A stretch of 64,000 bases of DNA, from assembly GCA_017546025.1 (NCBI GenBank), contig JAFYYS010000014.1:1-64000 (forward strand), given 5' to 3'. This DNA is from Lachnospiraceae bacterium. GTDB taxonomy: Bacteria; Bacillota; Clostridia; Lachnospirales; Lachnospiraceae. A model generated the notes under the pieces. That model made no database searches and was not told where the DNA came from. It saw only the letters and a program-made list of their open reading frames with translations. Below, in pieces: positions 7,826-16,350 of this stretch. Both the position numbers and the translations under genes were made by a program. How positions within the stretch are numbered: the first letter of the stretch is position 1; each line of letters begins with the position of its first letter.

Positions 7826-10800
7826 TGAAACAGCTGTTAGATGTATTTTCCAATTTGAATGCAGAAGATAAAGCGGTCAGCGTTTTCGCGGACTGCTTTG
7901 TTGACGCGGTTTCCGTCTCGAAGGCACTCGGAAGGGTAAATGTGAAGCTTACCTCCGAAGAGCGTATCCGGCCGGTCTTTTACGGTCCGTTAGAGGACAG
8001 ACTGAAGGAAACCTATTTCTATGATACAAACCTTTCCGTAAAGGTTTCGGTGTTCTATCCGCAGGACGGCGGACGGCTTCTTTCCGATATCTGGGAAGAA
8101 CTCCGTTATTATGTGCTGGAATCCATCCGTCTTTCCGACCATCTGGACGGTGTCTTTTTGGATGAAGCCACATACGGCTGCGAAGGAAACAACCTGACCG
8201 TATCCCTGTCGGATCATTCCATTTCCCGTTCGCGTAAACAGAATATGATTACCGTGCTTTCGGAAACGATTGAGGAAATGACCGGAATCGTTCCGACGGT
8301 CATCTTTGAGTACGTTAAATGTGAAGAAGATGCCTTCGATGCGGAGGAGCCTGCTGCGCTTACCGTTGAGGAATTCTTAGAGCGTACGCGGCTTCAGGCG
8401 ATGAAGGCCGAGGAGAAGAACCGTAAGGACAGAAAACCGAAGGATCTGGAGCCTCCGAAGAAGAAAGAAGACCTGAAGGAAGCCGAGAAGACTGACAAGC
8501 CGAAGAAGCATGCGCCGTCCGACCCGGATATCTTTTTCGGCCGCTCGTTTACGATTGACAGAGTCCTTCAAATCCGTGATATCCAGGATGAAATCGGTGA
8601 CGTTGTCATTTCCGGTCAGATTTGCTCGTATGAGGACCGTCTGTTGAAGTCCGGAGACCGGTATCTCGTCGTATTTGCCGTAACCGATTTTACCGATACA
8701 ATCAATGTCAAGCTTTTCGTGAAGTCGGAGAACCTCGGGGAAGTGAAGCCCGAGCTGCAGCCCGGCAAATTCGTCATGCTCCGCGGTACCGCGCAGTTTG
8801 ATAAATTTGACCGCGAAATCGGCATCGGCGGCGTCGTCGGCGTGAAGCGGTATAAGGATACGAGAGTGAAGCGTACCGACACGGCTTCCGTGAAGCGTGT
8901 TGAGCTGCATGCGCATACGCAGATGAGCGATATGGACGCCGTTACGGACGTGAAGAAGATGGTAAAGCGCGCTTTTGAATGGGGACATCCCGCGATTGCG
9001 ATTACCGACCACGGTGTCGTGCAGTCGTTTGTCGACGCTTTTCACGCGATTGATCCGAAGAAGCTCGGCGATGATCCCGAGATTCAGGAGCGGTTTAAGA
9101 AGTTTAAGATCATTTACGGCTGTGAAGGCTATATTGTCGACGATGAGGCGGTTACGAAGGAAGACGGAAGCCCGCTTGATCTTGAGGAAGACAAGGATAC
9201 CATCCGGAAGCTGCCGTATTACCATATCATCCTTCTCGCGAAAAATGATATCGGCCGTGTGAACCTGTACCGCCTTGTTTCGCTGTCGCATCTTGAGTAT
9301 TTTTATCCGACCAAGACCGGACGGCCGAGAATCCCGAAGAGCCTTCTTCGGAAATACCGTGAGGGCATCATTGTCGGTTCCGCCTGTGAACAGGGGGAGC
9401 TGTTCCGCGCCCTCATCACCGAAAAGCCGGCGGAAGAACTGCGAAGAATCCGCGATTTCTACGATTATTATGAGATTCAGCCAATCGGGAACAATGAGTT
9501 CTTGATTCACGACGAAAAGTTCCCGAAGATCATGAGTGAGCGTGACCTGGAGAATCTGAATAAACAGATTGTGCAGATGGCCGACGAGGACGGAAAGCTC
9601 TGTGTCGCGACCTGTGACGTGCATTTTCTGAATCCCGAGGACGAGATTTACCGACGCATCATCATGGCAGGCAAGGGCTTTGCCGATGCGGACCGTCAGC
9701 CGCCGCTTTACTTCCGGACGACTGAGGAAATGCTCGCCGAGTTTTCGTATTTGTCACCGGCCAAGGCTTATCAGGTCGTTGTAGAGAATACGAACAAGGT
9801 TAACGATATGATCGAACGGATCAAACCGGTCCGTCCTGACAAATGCCCGCCTTTCATTGAAAACTCCGACAGGGATCTTCGTGACATTTGTTACAATACC
9901 GCACATTCGATGTACGGCGAGAATCTGCCTCACCAGGTATCGGAACGACTGGAGAAGGAGCTTACCTCCATCATTTCGAACGGCTTTGCCGTTATGTACA
10001 TCATTGCGCAGCGACTCGTGAAGCACTCCAATGATGACGGCTATATGGTCGGTTCCCGTGGTTCCGTAGGATCCTCCTTCGTTGCGACGATGGCCGGCAT
10101 TACCGAGGTTAACCCGCTTCCGGCACACTATTACTGCCCGAACTGCCATTATTACGACTTCGATTCCGAGGAAGTAAAGGCATTCGCCCAGAAATCCGGC
10201 TTTGACATGCCCGATAAGAAGTGTCCGGTATGCGGCACGCCGTTAAAGAAGGACGGCCAGAACATTCCGTTTGAAACATTCCTCGGCTTTAAGGGCGACA
10301 AGGAGCCCGATATCGACCTAAACTTCTCCGGTGACAACCAGTCCGAAGCGCATGCCTATACAGAAGTGCTCTTTGGAAAAGGGTACACCTTCCGTGCAGG
10401 TACCGTGGCAAGCGTTGCCGAGAACACCGCGTTCGGCTTCATCAAGAAGTATTATGAGGACCGCGGCATCCATAAGAGAAGCGCGGAAATCAGCAGGCTG
10501 ATTCAGGGCACTGCCGGTGTTAAACGTTCGACCGGCCAGCACCCGGGCGGCATCGTTGTCCTTCCTCACGGCGAGGAGATTTACTCGTTCACGCCTGTTC
10601 AGAAGCCGGCCAATGATAACGACACTGACACGATTACAACGCATTTCGATTACCATAAGATCGACCATAACCTGTTAAAGCTCGACATTCTCGGCCATGA
10701 TGACCCGACGATGGTCCGTTTTCTCGAGGATCTGACCGGCGTTCCCGCAAAGAGCATTCCGATGGATGACCCGAAGGTTGTTTCCCTGTTTGCCTCGACC

Positions 10801-11757
10801 GAGGCGCTCGGCATCACACCCGACGATCTCGACGGCTGCGACCTCGGTTCTCTTGGACTTCCCGAGCTCGGGACCGAATTCGTTATGCAGATGCTTCGTG
10901 ACACGAAGCCGCAGAGCTTTTCCGACATGATCCGCATTTCCGGACTGTCGCACGGCACCGACGTATGGCTTAACAACACGCAGACGCTGATTGAAGAGAA
11001 AAAGTGTACGCTGTCAAATGCCATCTGTACCCGTGACGATATCATGACGTATCTGATTTCGATGGGCGTTGAGAACAGCCTGTCCTTCAAAATCATGGAG
11101 AGCGTCCGAAAAGGTAAAGGCCTGACGCCTGAAATGGAAGATGCCATGAAGGAGAAGAACGTTCCGGACTGGTATCTGTGGTCCTGTAAACGCATCAAGT
11201 ACATGTTCCCGAAGGCGCATGCCTGCGCGTATGTCATGATGGCGTTCCGTATCGCGTACTGCAAGGTTTATTATCCTCTGGCTTATTATGCGGCTTATTT
11301 CTCCATCCGTGCCAAGGCGTTCAGCTATGAGCTGATGTGCATGGGTAAGGAAGAGCTGAATAATCAGCTGAGAATACTGAAGCAGAAGAGCAATTCTTCC
11401 GAAAAGCTGTCCGATAAGGATGAGAACCTGATGTATGTCATGCGCATCTGTCAGGAGATGTACGCAAGAGGCTATGAGTTCCATAAGCTCGACATCTACC
11501 GGGCTAAGGCGATGCGGTTCCAGATTCTGGACGGCAAGCTGATGCCTTCGCTGTTAAGCATCGACGGTCTCGGTGAAACCGCGGCCCGTTCGATTGAAGA
11601 AGGCGCAAAGGGCGGAAAGTTCCTGTCAAAAGAAGATTTCATGAGCCGCTGTCATGTCGGACAGTCGATTACCGATTTGCTGTCCGGACTCGGAATTCTC
11701 GACGGTTTGCCGGAAACAAACCAGTTGAGCTTTACCGACCTGTTTACGGCCGGATAA
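7825..11757 (+). CDS. polC: DNA polymerase III alpha subunit, PolC type, lacking the 3'-5' exonuclease domain
   Basis: A 1310-residue replicative polymerase. In order: N-terminal domain (1-170), a Lys/Glu-rich linker (about 185-240), an OB-fold (about 250-345), the PHP domain (HAHTQMS at 362-368, AITDHGVVQ near 390), the palm with catalytic Asp829 and Asp831 in PDIDLNF, the PolC zinc finger (Cys771, Cys774, Cys800, Cys803), and a helix-hairpin-helix C-terminus. In PolC as generally known, an exonuclease of roughly 170-200 residues is inserted in the PHP domain after the VDD motif. Here VDD (438-440) is followed after only about 25 residues by YHIILLAKN (466 on), the region that normally lies after the insert. 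The frame is continuous, so this is loss of the domain rather than a frameshift. Family length is normally above 1400. Confidence 0.96.
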   Translation: MKQLLDVFSNLNAEDKAVSVFADCFVDAVSVSKALGRVNVKLTSEERIRPVFYGPLEDRLKETYFYDTNLSVKVSVFYPQDGGRLLSDIWEELRYYVLESIRLSDHLDGVFLDEATYGCEGNNLTVSLSDHSISRSRKQNMITVLSETIEEMTGIVPTVIFEYVKCEEDAFDAEEPAALTVEEFLERTRLQAMKAEEKNRKDRKPKDLEPPKKKEDLKEAEKTDKPKKHAPSDPDIFFGRSFTIDRVLQIRDIQDEIGDVVISGQICSYEDRLLKSGDRYLVVFAVTDFTDTINVKLFVKSENLGEVKPELQPGKFVMLRGTAQFDKFDREIGIGGVVGVKRYKDTRVKRTDTASVKRVELHAHTQMSDMDAVTDVKKMVKRAFEWGHPAIAITDHGVVQSFVDAFHAIDPKKLGDDPEIQERFKKFKIIYGCEGYIVDDEAVTKEDGSPLDLEEDKDTIRKLPYYHIILLAKNDIGRVNLYRLVSLSHLEYFYPTKTGRPRIPKSLLRKYREGIIVGSACEQGELFRALITEKPAEELRRIRDFYDYYEIQPIGNNEFLIHDEKFPKIMSERDLENLNKQIVQMADEDGKLCVATCDVHFLNPEDEIYRRIIMAGKGFADADRQPPLYFRTTEEMLAEFSYLSPAKAYQVVVENTNKVNDMIERIKPVRPDKCPPFIENSDRDLRDICYNTAHSMYGENLPHQVSERLEKELTSIISNGFAVMYIIAQRLVKHSNDDGYMVGSRGSVGSSFVATMAGITEVNPLPAHYYCPNCHYYDFDSEEVKAFAQKSGFDMPDKKCPVCGTPLKKDGQNIPFETFLGFKGDKEPDIDLNFSGDNQSEAHAYTEVLFGKGYTFRAGTVASVAENTAFGFIKKYYEDRGIHKRSAEISRLIQGTAGVKRSTGQHPGGIVVLPHGEEIYSFTPVQKPANDNDTDTITTHFDYHKIDHNLLKLDILGHDDPTMVRFLEDLTGVPAKSIPMDDPKVVSLFASTEALGITPDDLDGCDLGSLGLPELGTEFVMQMLRDTKPQSFSDMIRISGLSHGTDVWLNNTQTLIEEKKCTLSNAICTRDDIMTYLISMGVENSLSFKIMESVRKGKGLTPEMEDAMKEKNVPDWYLWSCKRIKYMFPKAHACAYVMMAFRIAYCKVYYPLAYYAAYFSIRAKAFSYELMCMGKEELNNQLRILKQKSNSSEKLSDKDENLMYVMRICQEMYARGYEFHKLDIYRAKAMRFQILDGKLMPSLLSIDGLGETAARSIEEGAKGGKFLSKEDFMSRCHVGQSITDLLSGLGILDGLPETNQLSFTDLFTAG

Positions 11758-11786
11758 GGCTTCAAAAGCCTTCTTGAAAGTTTTTT
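11756..11786 (+). terminator. Possible terminator after polC
   Basis: A 7-bp stem (AAGGCTT/AAGCCTT, 11756-11762 with 11766-11772) overlaps the polC stop, and a run of six T residues ends at 11786, eight bases beyond the stem. The separation from the T-run makes this a moderate call. Confidence 0.45.
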
Positions 11787-11807
11787 CAGGAATCGTGAAA
11801 ATAATGC

Positions 11808-11836
11808 TTGCATTTTTGAATGACATTTGGTATCAT
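11808..11836 (+). promoter_or_regulatory. Promoter of tRNA-Glu
   Basis: TTGCAT (11808-11813) and TATCAT (11831-11836) with a 17-base spacer lie just before the tRNA. The TTGCATTTT start of this promoter is shared with the tRNA-Leu promoter on the other strand near 56905. Confidence 0.75.
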
Positions 11837-11852
11837 TCGTTATGCAGCATTT

Positions 11853-11924
11853 GGCTTGTTGGTCAAGCGGTCAAGACGCCGCCCTCTCACGGCGGAAACG
11901 GGGGTTCGATTCCCCCACAAGCTG
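11853..11924 (+). tRNA. tRNA-Glu (anticodon CTC)
   Basis: A cloverleaf can be drawn: acceptor GGCTTGT with ACAAGCT (the first pair is G-U), anticodon stem CCGCC/GGCGG closing loop CTCTCAC with anticodon CTC, and a T-arm GGGGG TTCGATT CCCCC. The discriminator is G and CCA is not encoded. It has its own promoter and terminator. Confidence 0.93.
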
Positions 11925-11930
11925 CTAACC

Positions 11931-11960
11931 AAAACCGGATTCTTGTGAATCCGGTTTTTT
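11931..11960 (+). terminator. Terminator after tRNA-Glu
   Basis: A 12-bp stem (AAAACCGGATTC, 11931-11942, with 11947-11958) around a TTGT loop, whose arm runs into six T residues (11955-11960). The next gene starts only 33 bases further on, leaving little room for a separate promoter. Confidence 0.93.
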
Positions 11961-11993
11961 GCTTACAGGGTATTATCGGAAAGGCGGATTATC

Positions 11994-13208
11994 ATGTCAC
12001 GTAAAACCCGTACCATTACTGCTTTATGTCTGATTCTGTGCATGCTTTTTACCGGCTGTACGAAGGATAAGAATAAGGCAACCGAACAGCCGACCGAAAC
12101 GCCGACGCCGACCGCGGAGTTATCCCCGACGCCGACGCCAGAGCCGGAGAGCGAAGTAGAGCATATGACGCTTAAGGACCGATACAAGGATGTATTCAAG
12201 GTCGGTGTTGCTTTGAACAATACGACGTTGAAGAACAAGGATTATATGGATATTGTAAAGGAGCAGTTCAACAGCTTCACGTTTGAGAACGAAATGAAGC
12301 CGGACAGCCTCCTGAATAAGACTGCGACGCAGAAGGGGTATCCGGATACGAATACCGAACCCGTCCTTCAGTTCATCAGCATTCAAAACGGCCTTTCCAT
12401 CGCACAGCAGAACGGCTTCGGTGTAAGAGGTCATACGCTTTGCTGGTATTCCCAGACGCCCCGCTGGTTCTTCACCGTGGATTATTCCGATTCGGGAGAA
12501 CTTTGCGACCGCGAGACGATGATTGCGCGCCTTGAGAGCTACATCAAGCAGGTCATGGAATTCTGTCAGACCGAATATCCGGGCGTTGTGTATGCCTGGG
12601 ATGTAGTCAATGAGGCTGTAGATCCCGGCAGCGGAGATGCAAACGGCATCCGCAGGGAGAAGAACAACTGGTATGCGACAATCGGACCTGATTTCATAGA
12701 TTACGCGTTCGCATTTGCCAGAAAATACAGCGACGGTACCGCAAAGCTGTATTATAACGATTACAACTGCTACGACAAGATGTCGACCATCATTAAAGCG
12801 CTTAAGAGCGTGCAGGAAGCCGGTAATATTGACGGCATCGGCATGCAGTGCCATTTCGGAACGATGGATTCGATGCGTGACCGCGCCTATAAGGCAGCGA
12901 AGTATTTTACTTCGAACGGTTACTGTGTGCAGATTACCGAGCTTGACATCGGTTCCAAGACCCGTGCGGAGGGGATTGAGAAGCTTCAGGCCATCCGCTA
13001 TAAGGAACTGTTTTATTATGTGGAGCAGGGCGTTAAGGCCGGAGAGATCAATCTCGATTCGATTACGGTCTGGGGCCTTTATGACGATGCTTCCTGGCGT
13101 ACCGGCGAGAATCCGCTTCTTTACAAGCGGGCGGTCGGAAAGCTTGAGAAGAAACCCGCGTGGTACGGGGCGATGCAGGATCCTGCCATCGAAATACCGC
13201 AAAACTGA
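11994..13208 (+). CDS. Lipoprotein endo-1,4-beta-xylanase, glycoside hydrolase family 10
   Basis: A 404-residue secreted enzyme expected to cut the beta-1,4-xylan backbone. A signal peptide ends in LFTGC with lipidated Cys22, then a Thr-Pro-rich linker (about 30-55) leads into a single GH10 domain. The general acid Glu207 is in WDVVNEAVD and the nucleophile Glu316 in ITELDIGS; the GHTLCWYSQTPRW segment lines the substrate cleft. No carbohydrate-binding module is attached. It lies alone between tRNA-Glu and alaS, with no other sugar genes adjacent, which looks like an insertion behind a tRNA. The promoter is unclear. Confidence 0.93.
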   Translation: MSRKTRTITALCLILCMLFTGCTKDKNKATEQPTETPTPTAELSPTPTPEPESEVEHMTLKDRYKDVFKVGVALNNTTLKNKDYMDIVKEQFNSFTFENEMKPDSLLNKTATQKGYPDTNTEPVLQFISIQNGLSIAQQNGFGVRGHTLCWYSQTPRWFFTVDYSDSGELCDRETMIARLESYIKQVMEFCQTEYPGVVYAWDVVNEAVDPGSGDANGIRREKNNWYATIGPDFIDYAFAFARKYSDGTAKLYYNDYNCYDKMSTIIKALKSVQEAGNIDGIGMQCHFGTMDSMRDRAYKAAKYFTSNGYCVQITELDIGSKTRAEGIEKLQAIRYKELFYYVEQGVKAGEINLDSITVWGLYDDASWRTGENPLLYKRAVGKLEKKPAWYGAMQDPAIEIPQN

Positions 13209-13248
13209 TACTGATTTCCGGGCTTCCCGGATTTAACGGAGGATATAC

Positions 13249-15924
13249 ATGAAAGCTTACGGCGTAAATGAATTACGGAAAATGTACCTCGACTTTTTCG
13301 AGTCGAAGGACCATCTTAAAATGAACAGCTTCTCCCTCGTTCCGAAGAACGACAAGAGCCTTCTGCTGATCAACGCGGGCATGGCTCCGCTAAAGCCTTA
13401 CTTCACGGGTCTTGAGGTTCCGCCGAGACGCAGAGTGACGACCTGTCAGAAATGTGTCCGTACCGGTGATATCGACAATGTCGGTAAGACCGCAAGACAT
13501 CTGACATTTTTCGAAATGCTCGGCAACTTCTCGTTCGGTGATTACTTCAAGCATGAGGCAATTGCATGGAGCTGGGAGTTTCTGACGCAGGTCATCGGCA
13601 TGGATCCCGACCGTCTGTATCCGTCCATTTACGGCGAGGATGACGAGGCATTCGATATCTGGACAAAGGAAATCGGCGTTCCCGCAGAGAAGGTAACCCG
13701 TTTCTACCGTGACCCCGTTACCGGTGAGTGCGACAACTTCTGGGAGCACGGCGCAGGTCCCTGCGGCCCCTGTTCCGAGATTTATTACGACCGCGGAGAA
13801 AAATACGGCTGCGGCAAGCCCGACTGTAAGGTAGGCTGCGACTGCGACCGTTATATGGAAGTGTGGAACAATGTTTTCACGCAGTTTGACGGCGACGGCA
13901 AGGGCGGCTATACCGAACTTGCCAACAAGAACATCGATACCGGTATGGGTCTTGAGCGTCTTGCAGTAGCTGTTCAGGACGTGGATTCCGTATTCGACAT
14001 CGACACGATGCGCGCAATCCGCGACCGCATCTGCGAGCTGTCCGGTAAGACCTATGAAACCGATGCAGACGACGATGTTTCCATCCGTCTGATTACCGAC
14101 CATATCAGAAGTTCAACGTTCCTCATTTCCGACGGCGTTATGCCTTCAAACGAAGGAAGAGGCTACGTGCTTCGAAGAATCATCCGCCGTGCTGCCCGTC
14201 ACGGCCGTAAGCTCGGCATTGACGGCGTTTTCATGGCAGAACTTGCCAAGACCGTAATCAACTGCTCGAAGGACGGCTATCCGGAGCTTGAGGAGAAGAA
14301 GGCATTCATCCTGACGAACCTCACAAAGGAAGAAGAAGCCTTCAATAAGACGATTGACAAGGGCCTTTCGATTCTTGCTTCGATGGAAGATGACATGGTC
14401 AAAGCCGGCAGCACCGTGCTCGGCGGAGATGAGGCATTCCGTCTTTACGACACCTACGGCTTCCCGATTGATTTGACCGTTGAAATCCTTGAGGAAAAGG
14501 GTTACAGCGTTGACATGGACGGCTTTAAGAAGGCCATGCAGGTGCAGAAGGATACCGCCAGAAAAGCCCGTAAGGTTACTACTTACATGGGTGCGGATGC
14601 TTCCGTATTCGATTTCTATACGACCCCTACCGAGTTCACCGGCTATGACAGCCTGACCGGCGAAGCGGAGATTAAGGTCATTTCCTGCGATACCGAGTCC
14701 GAGGCCGGAATTGCTTCCGAAATCGTGGAGTTCCTCGGTGAGGAGCAGAACGGTACGATTATTGCCGACAAGACGCCTTTTTATGCCACGATGGGCGGCC
14801 AGCAGAGCGATAAGGGTATCATTGTGACCGCAGACGGCGAATTCGTCGTTCAGAACGTAGAGAAGCTTGTCGGAAACAAATATGCGCATCACGGCGTAGT
14901 CCGTAACGGCATCATCAAGACCGGCAGCGTCGGTACCTTCAAGGTTGACCGCGCGCTTCGTAACGCAACCTGCAAGAACCACAGCGCGACACACCTTCTT
15001 CAGAAGGCACTCCGTGAGGTTCTCGGCGACCACGTTGAGCAGAAGGGTTCCTACCAGGATGCCGAGCGTACCCGTTTCGACTTCAGCCATTTCCAGGCCG
15101 TAACCGCAGAAGAGCTTGCCAAGGTTGAGGACATCGTAAACCGCGAGATCGAGGCAGGTCTTCCCGTTGTCACCGACATCATGGCAATTGAAGACGCAAA
15201 GAAGAGCGGCGCGATGGCTCTGTTTGATGAGAAGTACGGCGATTCCGTTCGCGTTGTCAGTATGGGCGACTTCAGCAAGGAACTTTGCGGCGGTACCCAC
15301 GTAAAGAACACGAACGAAATCGGTTCCTTCAAGATCGTTTCCGAAGGCGGCATTTCCGCAGGCGTACGCCGTATTGAGGCGATTACCGCGGCAAATGTGA
15401 ACGCTTACTATAAGAAACTCGAGGAAGAGCTCCGCGAGGCTGCAAAGACCGCAAAATGTGCTCCTGAGGCACTTTCCCAGAAGATTGCTTCGATGCAGGA
15501 AGAGATGAAGAGTCTTGCTTCCGAGGTTGACAAGCTGAAGGCGAAGATTGCCAACAGCTCCCTCGGGGACATTCTGAATTCCGTAACCGAGACGAACGGC
15601 GTGAAGGTGCTTTGCGCGAACATTCCGGATGCCGATATGAACGGTCTTCGTAATCTTTCCGACCAGCTTAAGGAGAAGCTCGGCGAGTGCCTGATTCTTC
15701 TTGCTTCCGCAACGGACGGAAAGGTCAGCCTTGTTTCGATGGCTACCGACGGTGCCATTGCTAAGGGTGCCCATGCCGGTAATCTGATCAAGGAATGTGC
15801 TGCGCTTGTCGGCGGTGGCGGCGGCGGACGTCCGAATATGGCGCAGGCCGGCGGTAAGAATCCGGCCGGAATCGATGCCTGCATTCAGAAAGGTTTCGAA
15901 ACCGCGGCGAAAATGCTCGGATAA
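13249..15924 (+). CDS. alaS: Alanyl-tRNA synthetase
   Basis: An 891-residue class II synthetase charging tRNA-Ala. It begins with the aminoacylation domain (motif 2 region TCQKCVRTGDIDNVGKTARH, HLTFFEMLGNFSFGDYFK) and carries the editing-site zinc ligands: His578 and His582 in HSATH, Cys680 and His684 in CGGTH. The C-Ala domain near residues 745-890 ends with a GGGGGGRPNMAQAGG loop. A ribosome site GGAGG lies at 13238-13242. Only 40 bases separate it from the xylanase gene; a small hairpin (13217-13231) is there but no T-box could fit. Confidence 0.97.
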   Translation: MKAYGVNELRKMYLDFFESKDHLKMNSFSLVPKNDKSLLLINAGMAPLKPYFTGLEVPPRRRVTTCQKCVRTGDIDNVGKTARHLTFFEMLGNFSFGDYFKHEAIAWSWEFLTQVIGMDPDRLYPSIYGEDDEAFDIWTKEIGVPAEKVTRFYRDPVTGECDNFWEHGAGPCGPCSEIYYDRGEKYGCGKPDCKVGCDCDRYMEVWNNVFTQFDGDGKGGYTELANKNIDTGMGLERLAVAVQDVDSVFDIDTMRAIRDRICELSGKTYETDADDDVSIRLITDHIRSSTFLISDGVMPSNEGRGYVLRRIIRRAARHGRKLGIDGVFMAELAKTVINCSKDGYPELEEKKAFILTNLTKEEEAFNKTIDKGLSILASMEDDMVKAGSTVLGGDEAFRLYDTYGFPIDLTVEILEEKGYSVDMDGFKKAMQVQKDTARKARKVTTYMGADASVFDFYTTPTEFTGYDSLTGEAEIKVISCDTESEAGIASEIVEFLGEEQNGTIIADKTPFYATMGGQQSDKGIIVTADGEFVVQNVEKLVGNKYAHHGVVRNGIIKTGSVGTFKVDRALRNATCKNHSATHLLQKALREVLGDHVEQKGSYQDAERTRFDFSHFQAVTAEELAKVEDIVNREIEAGLPVVTDIMAIEDAKKSGAMALFDEKYGDSVRVVSMGDFSKELCGGTHVKNTNEIGSFKIVSEGGISAGVRRIEAITAANVNAYYKKLEEELREAAKTAKCAPEALSQKIASMQEEMKSLASEVDKLKAKIANSSLGDILNSVTETNGVKVLCANIPDADMNGLRNLSDQLKEKLGECLILLASATDGKVSLVSMATDGAIAKGAHAGNLIKECAALVGGGGGGRPNMAQAGGKNPAGIDACIQKGFETAAKMLG

Positions 15925-15955
15925 AGGATTTCTTTGCATTTTTCATAAAAATTCG

Positions 15956-15983
15956 TTGACAAATCGAACAAGTATGTTAAAAT
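15956..15983 (+). promoter_or_regulatory. Promoter of rpsU
   Basis: A perfect TTGACA (15956-15961) and TAAAAT (15978-15983) separated by 16 bases, with a leader of about 60 bases before the rpsU ATG. A small hairpin (TCGGA/TCCGA, 16013-16025) sits in the leader. Confidence 0.8.
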
Positions 15984-16049
15984 GTGAGATGTGCTTAACA
16001 GCCTATATCATGTCGGAAGATCCGATGACAGGAAGGGCAGGTGAGAAAT

Positions 16050-16226
16050 ATGTCAAGTGTAATCGTAAAAGAAAATGAGTCTTTGGACAGCGCCCTTCGC
16101 AGATTTAAGAGAAATTGCGCCAAGGCCGGCATCCAGCAGGAGATTCGTAAGAGAGAGCATTACGAGAAGCCCAGCGTAAAGCGTAAGAAGAAATCTGAGG
16201 CTGCACGTAAGAGAAAATTCAAATAA
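16050..16226 (+). CDS. rpsU: 30S ribosomal protein S21
   Basis: A 58-residue basic ribosomal protein that binds the platform of the small subunit. The sequence [19 protein letters not shown] and the Lys/Arg-rich tail ([18 protein letters not shown]) are typical. The ATG at 16050 follows an AGGTGAG ribosome site; a start at 16041 in frame would overlap it. It is a single-gene unit with its own promoter and terminator. Confidence 0.96.
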   Translation: MSSVIVKENESLDSALRRFKRNCAKAGIQQEIRKREHYEKPSVKRKKKSEAARKRKFK

Positions 16227-16245
16227 GAATCGAATAGAAAGCTCG

Positions 16246-16277
16246 GAAGACCTGATTATTTCAGGTCTTCTTTTTTT
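16246..16277 (+). terminator. Terminator after rpsU
   Basis: A 10-bp stem GAAGACCTGA/TCAGGTCTTC (16246-16255 with 16261-16270), TTATT loop, and a seven-T tail. Confidence 0.95.
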
Positions 16278-16298
16278 CTTTCCTATTTGCGGAAAATG

Positions 16299-16307
16299 TG
16301 ATATAAT
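16299..16307 (+). promoter_or_regulatory. Extended -10 promoter before phoH
   Basis: TGATATAAT gives a perfect TATAAT -10 box (16302-16307) with the TGn extension. No good -35 box is present at the right distance (TTTCCT), which is consistent with an extended -10 promoter. It may drive the long phoH to ddl-like gene run. Confidence 0.65.
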
Positions 16308-16350
16308 CAATTCCGTATGTATTGTTTTTTAGGCAGGAGGGTTTTGGCAG

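Noticed and set aside
9118-9240. A frameshift or deletion artefact explaining the missing PolC exonuclease
   Set aside because: The frame is open throughout, flanking motifs are intact and no exonuclease-like sequence appears in the other frames around the junction. A large in-frame assembly error cannot be fully excluded.
11853-13208. A genomic island inserted at tRNA-Glu
   Set aside because: No integrase, direct repeat of the tRNA end or change in gene density was seen; kept only as a hypothesis about single-gene acquisition.
13209-13248. A T-box riboswitch before alaS
   Set aside because: Only 40 bases separate the xylanase stop from alaS; the small hairpin there lacks the T-box consensus and a T-tract.
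14146-15939. A 597-codon open frame on the minus strand opposite alaS, and similar long minus-strand frames opposite dnaK (38193-39854), lepA (33527-35140), polC (8377-9624) and tpiA (214-1137)
   Set aside because: They mirror strongly codon-biased genes, have no ribosome sites, and their translations show no recognisable domains; the plus-strand genes are certain.
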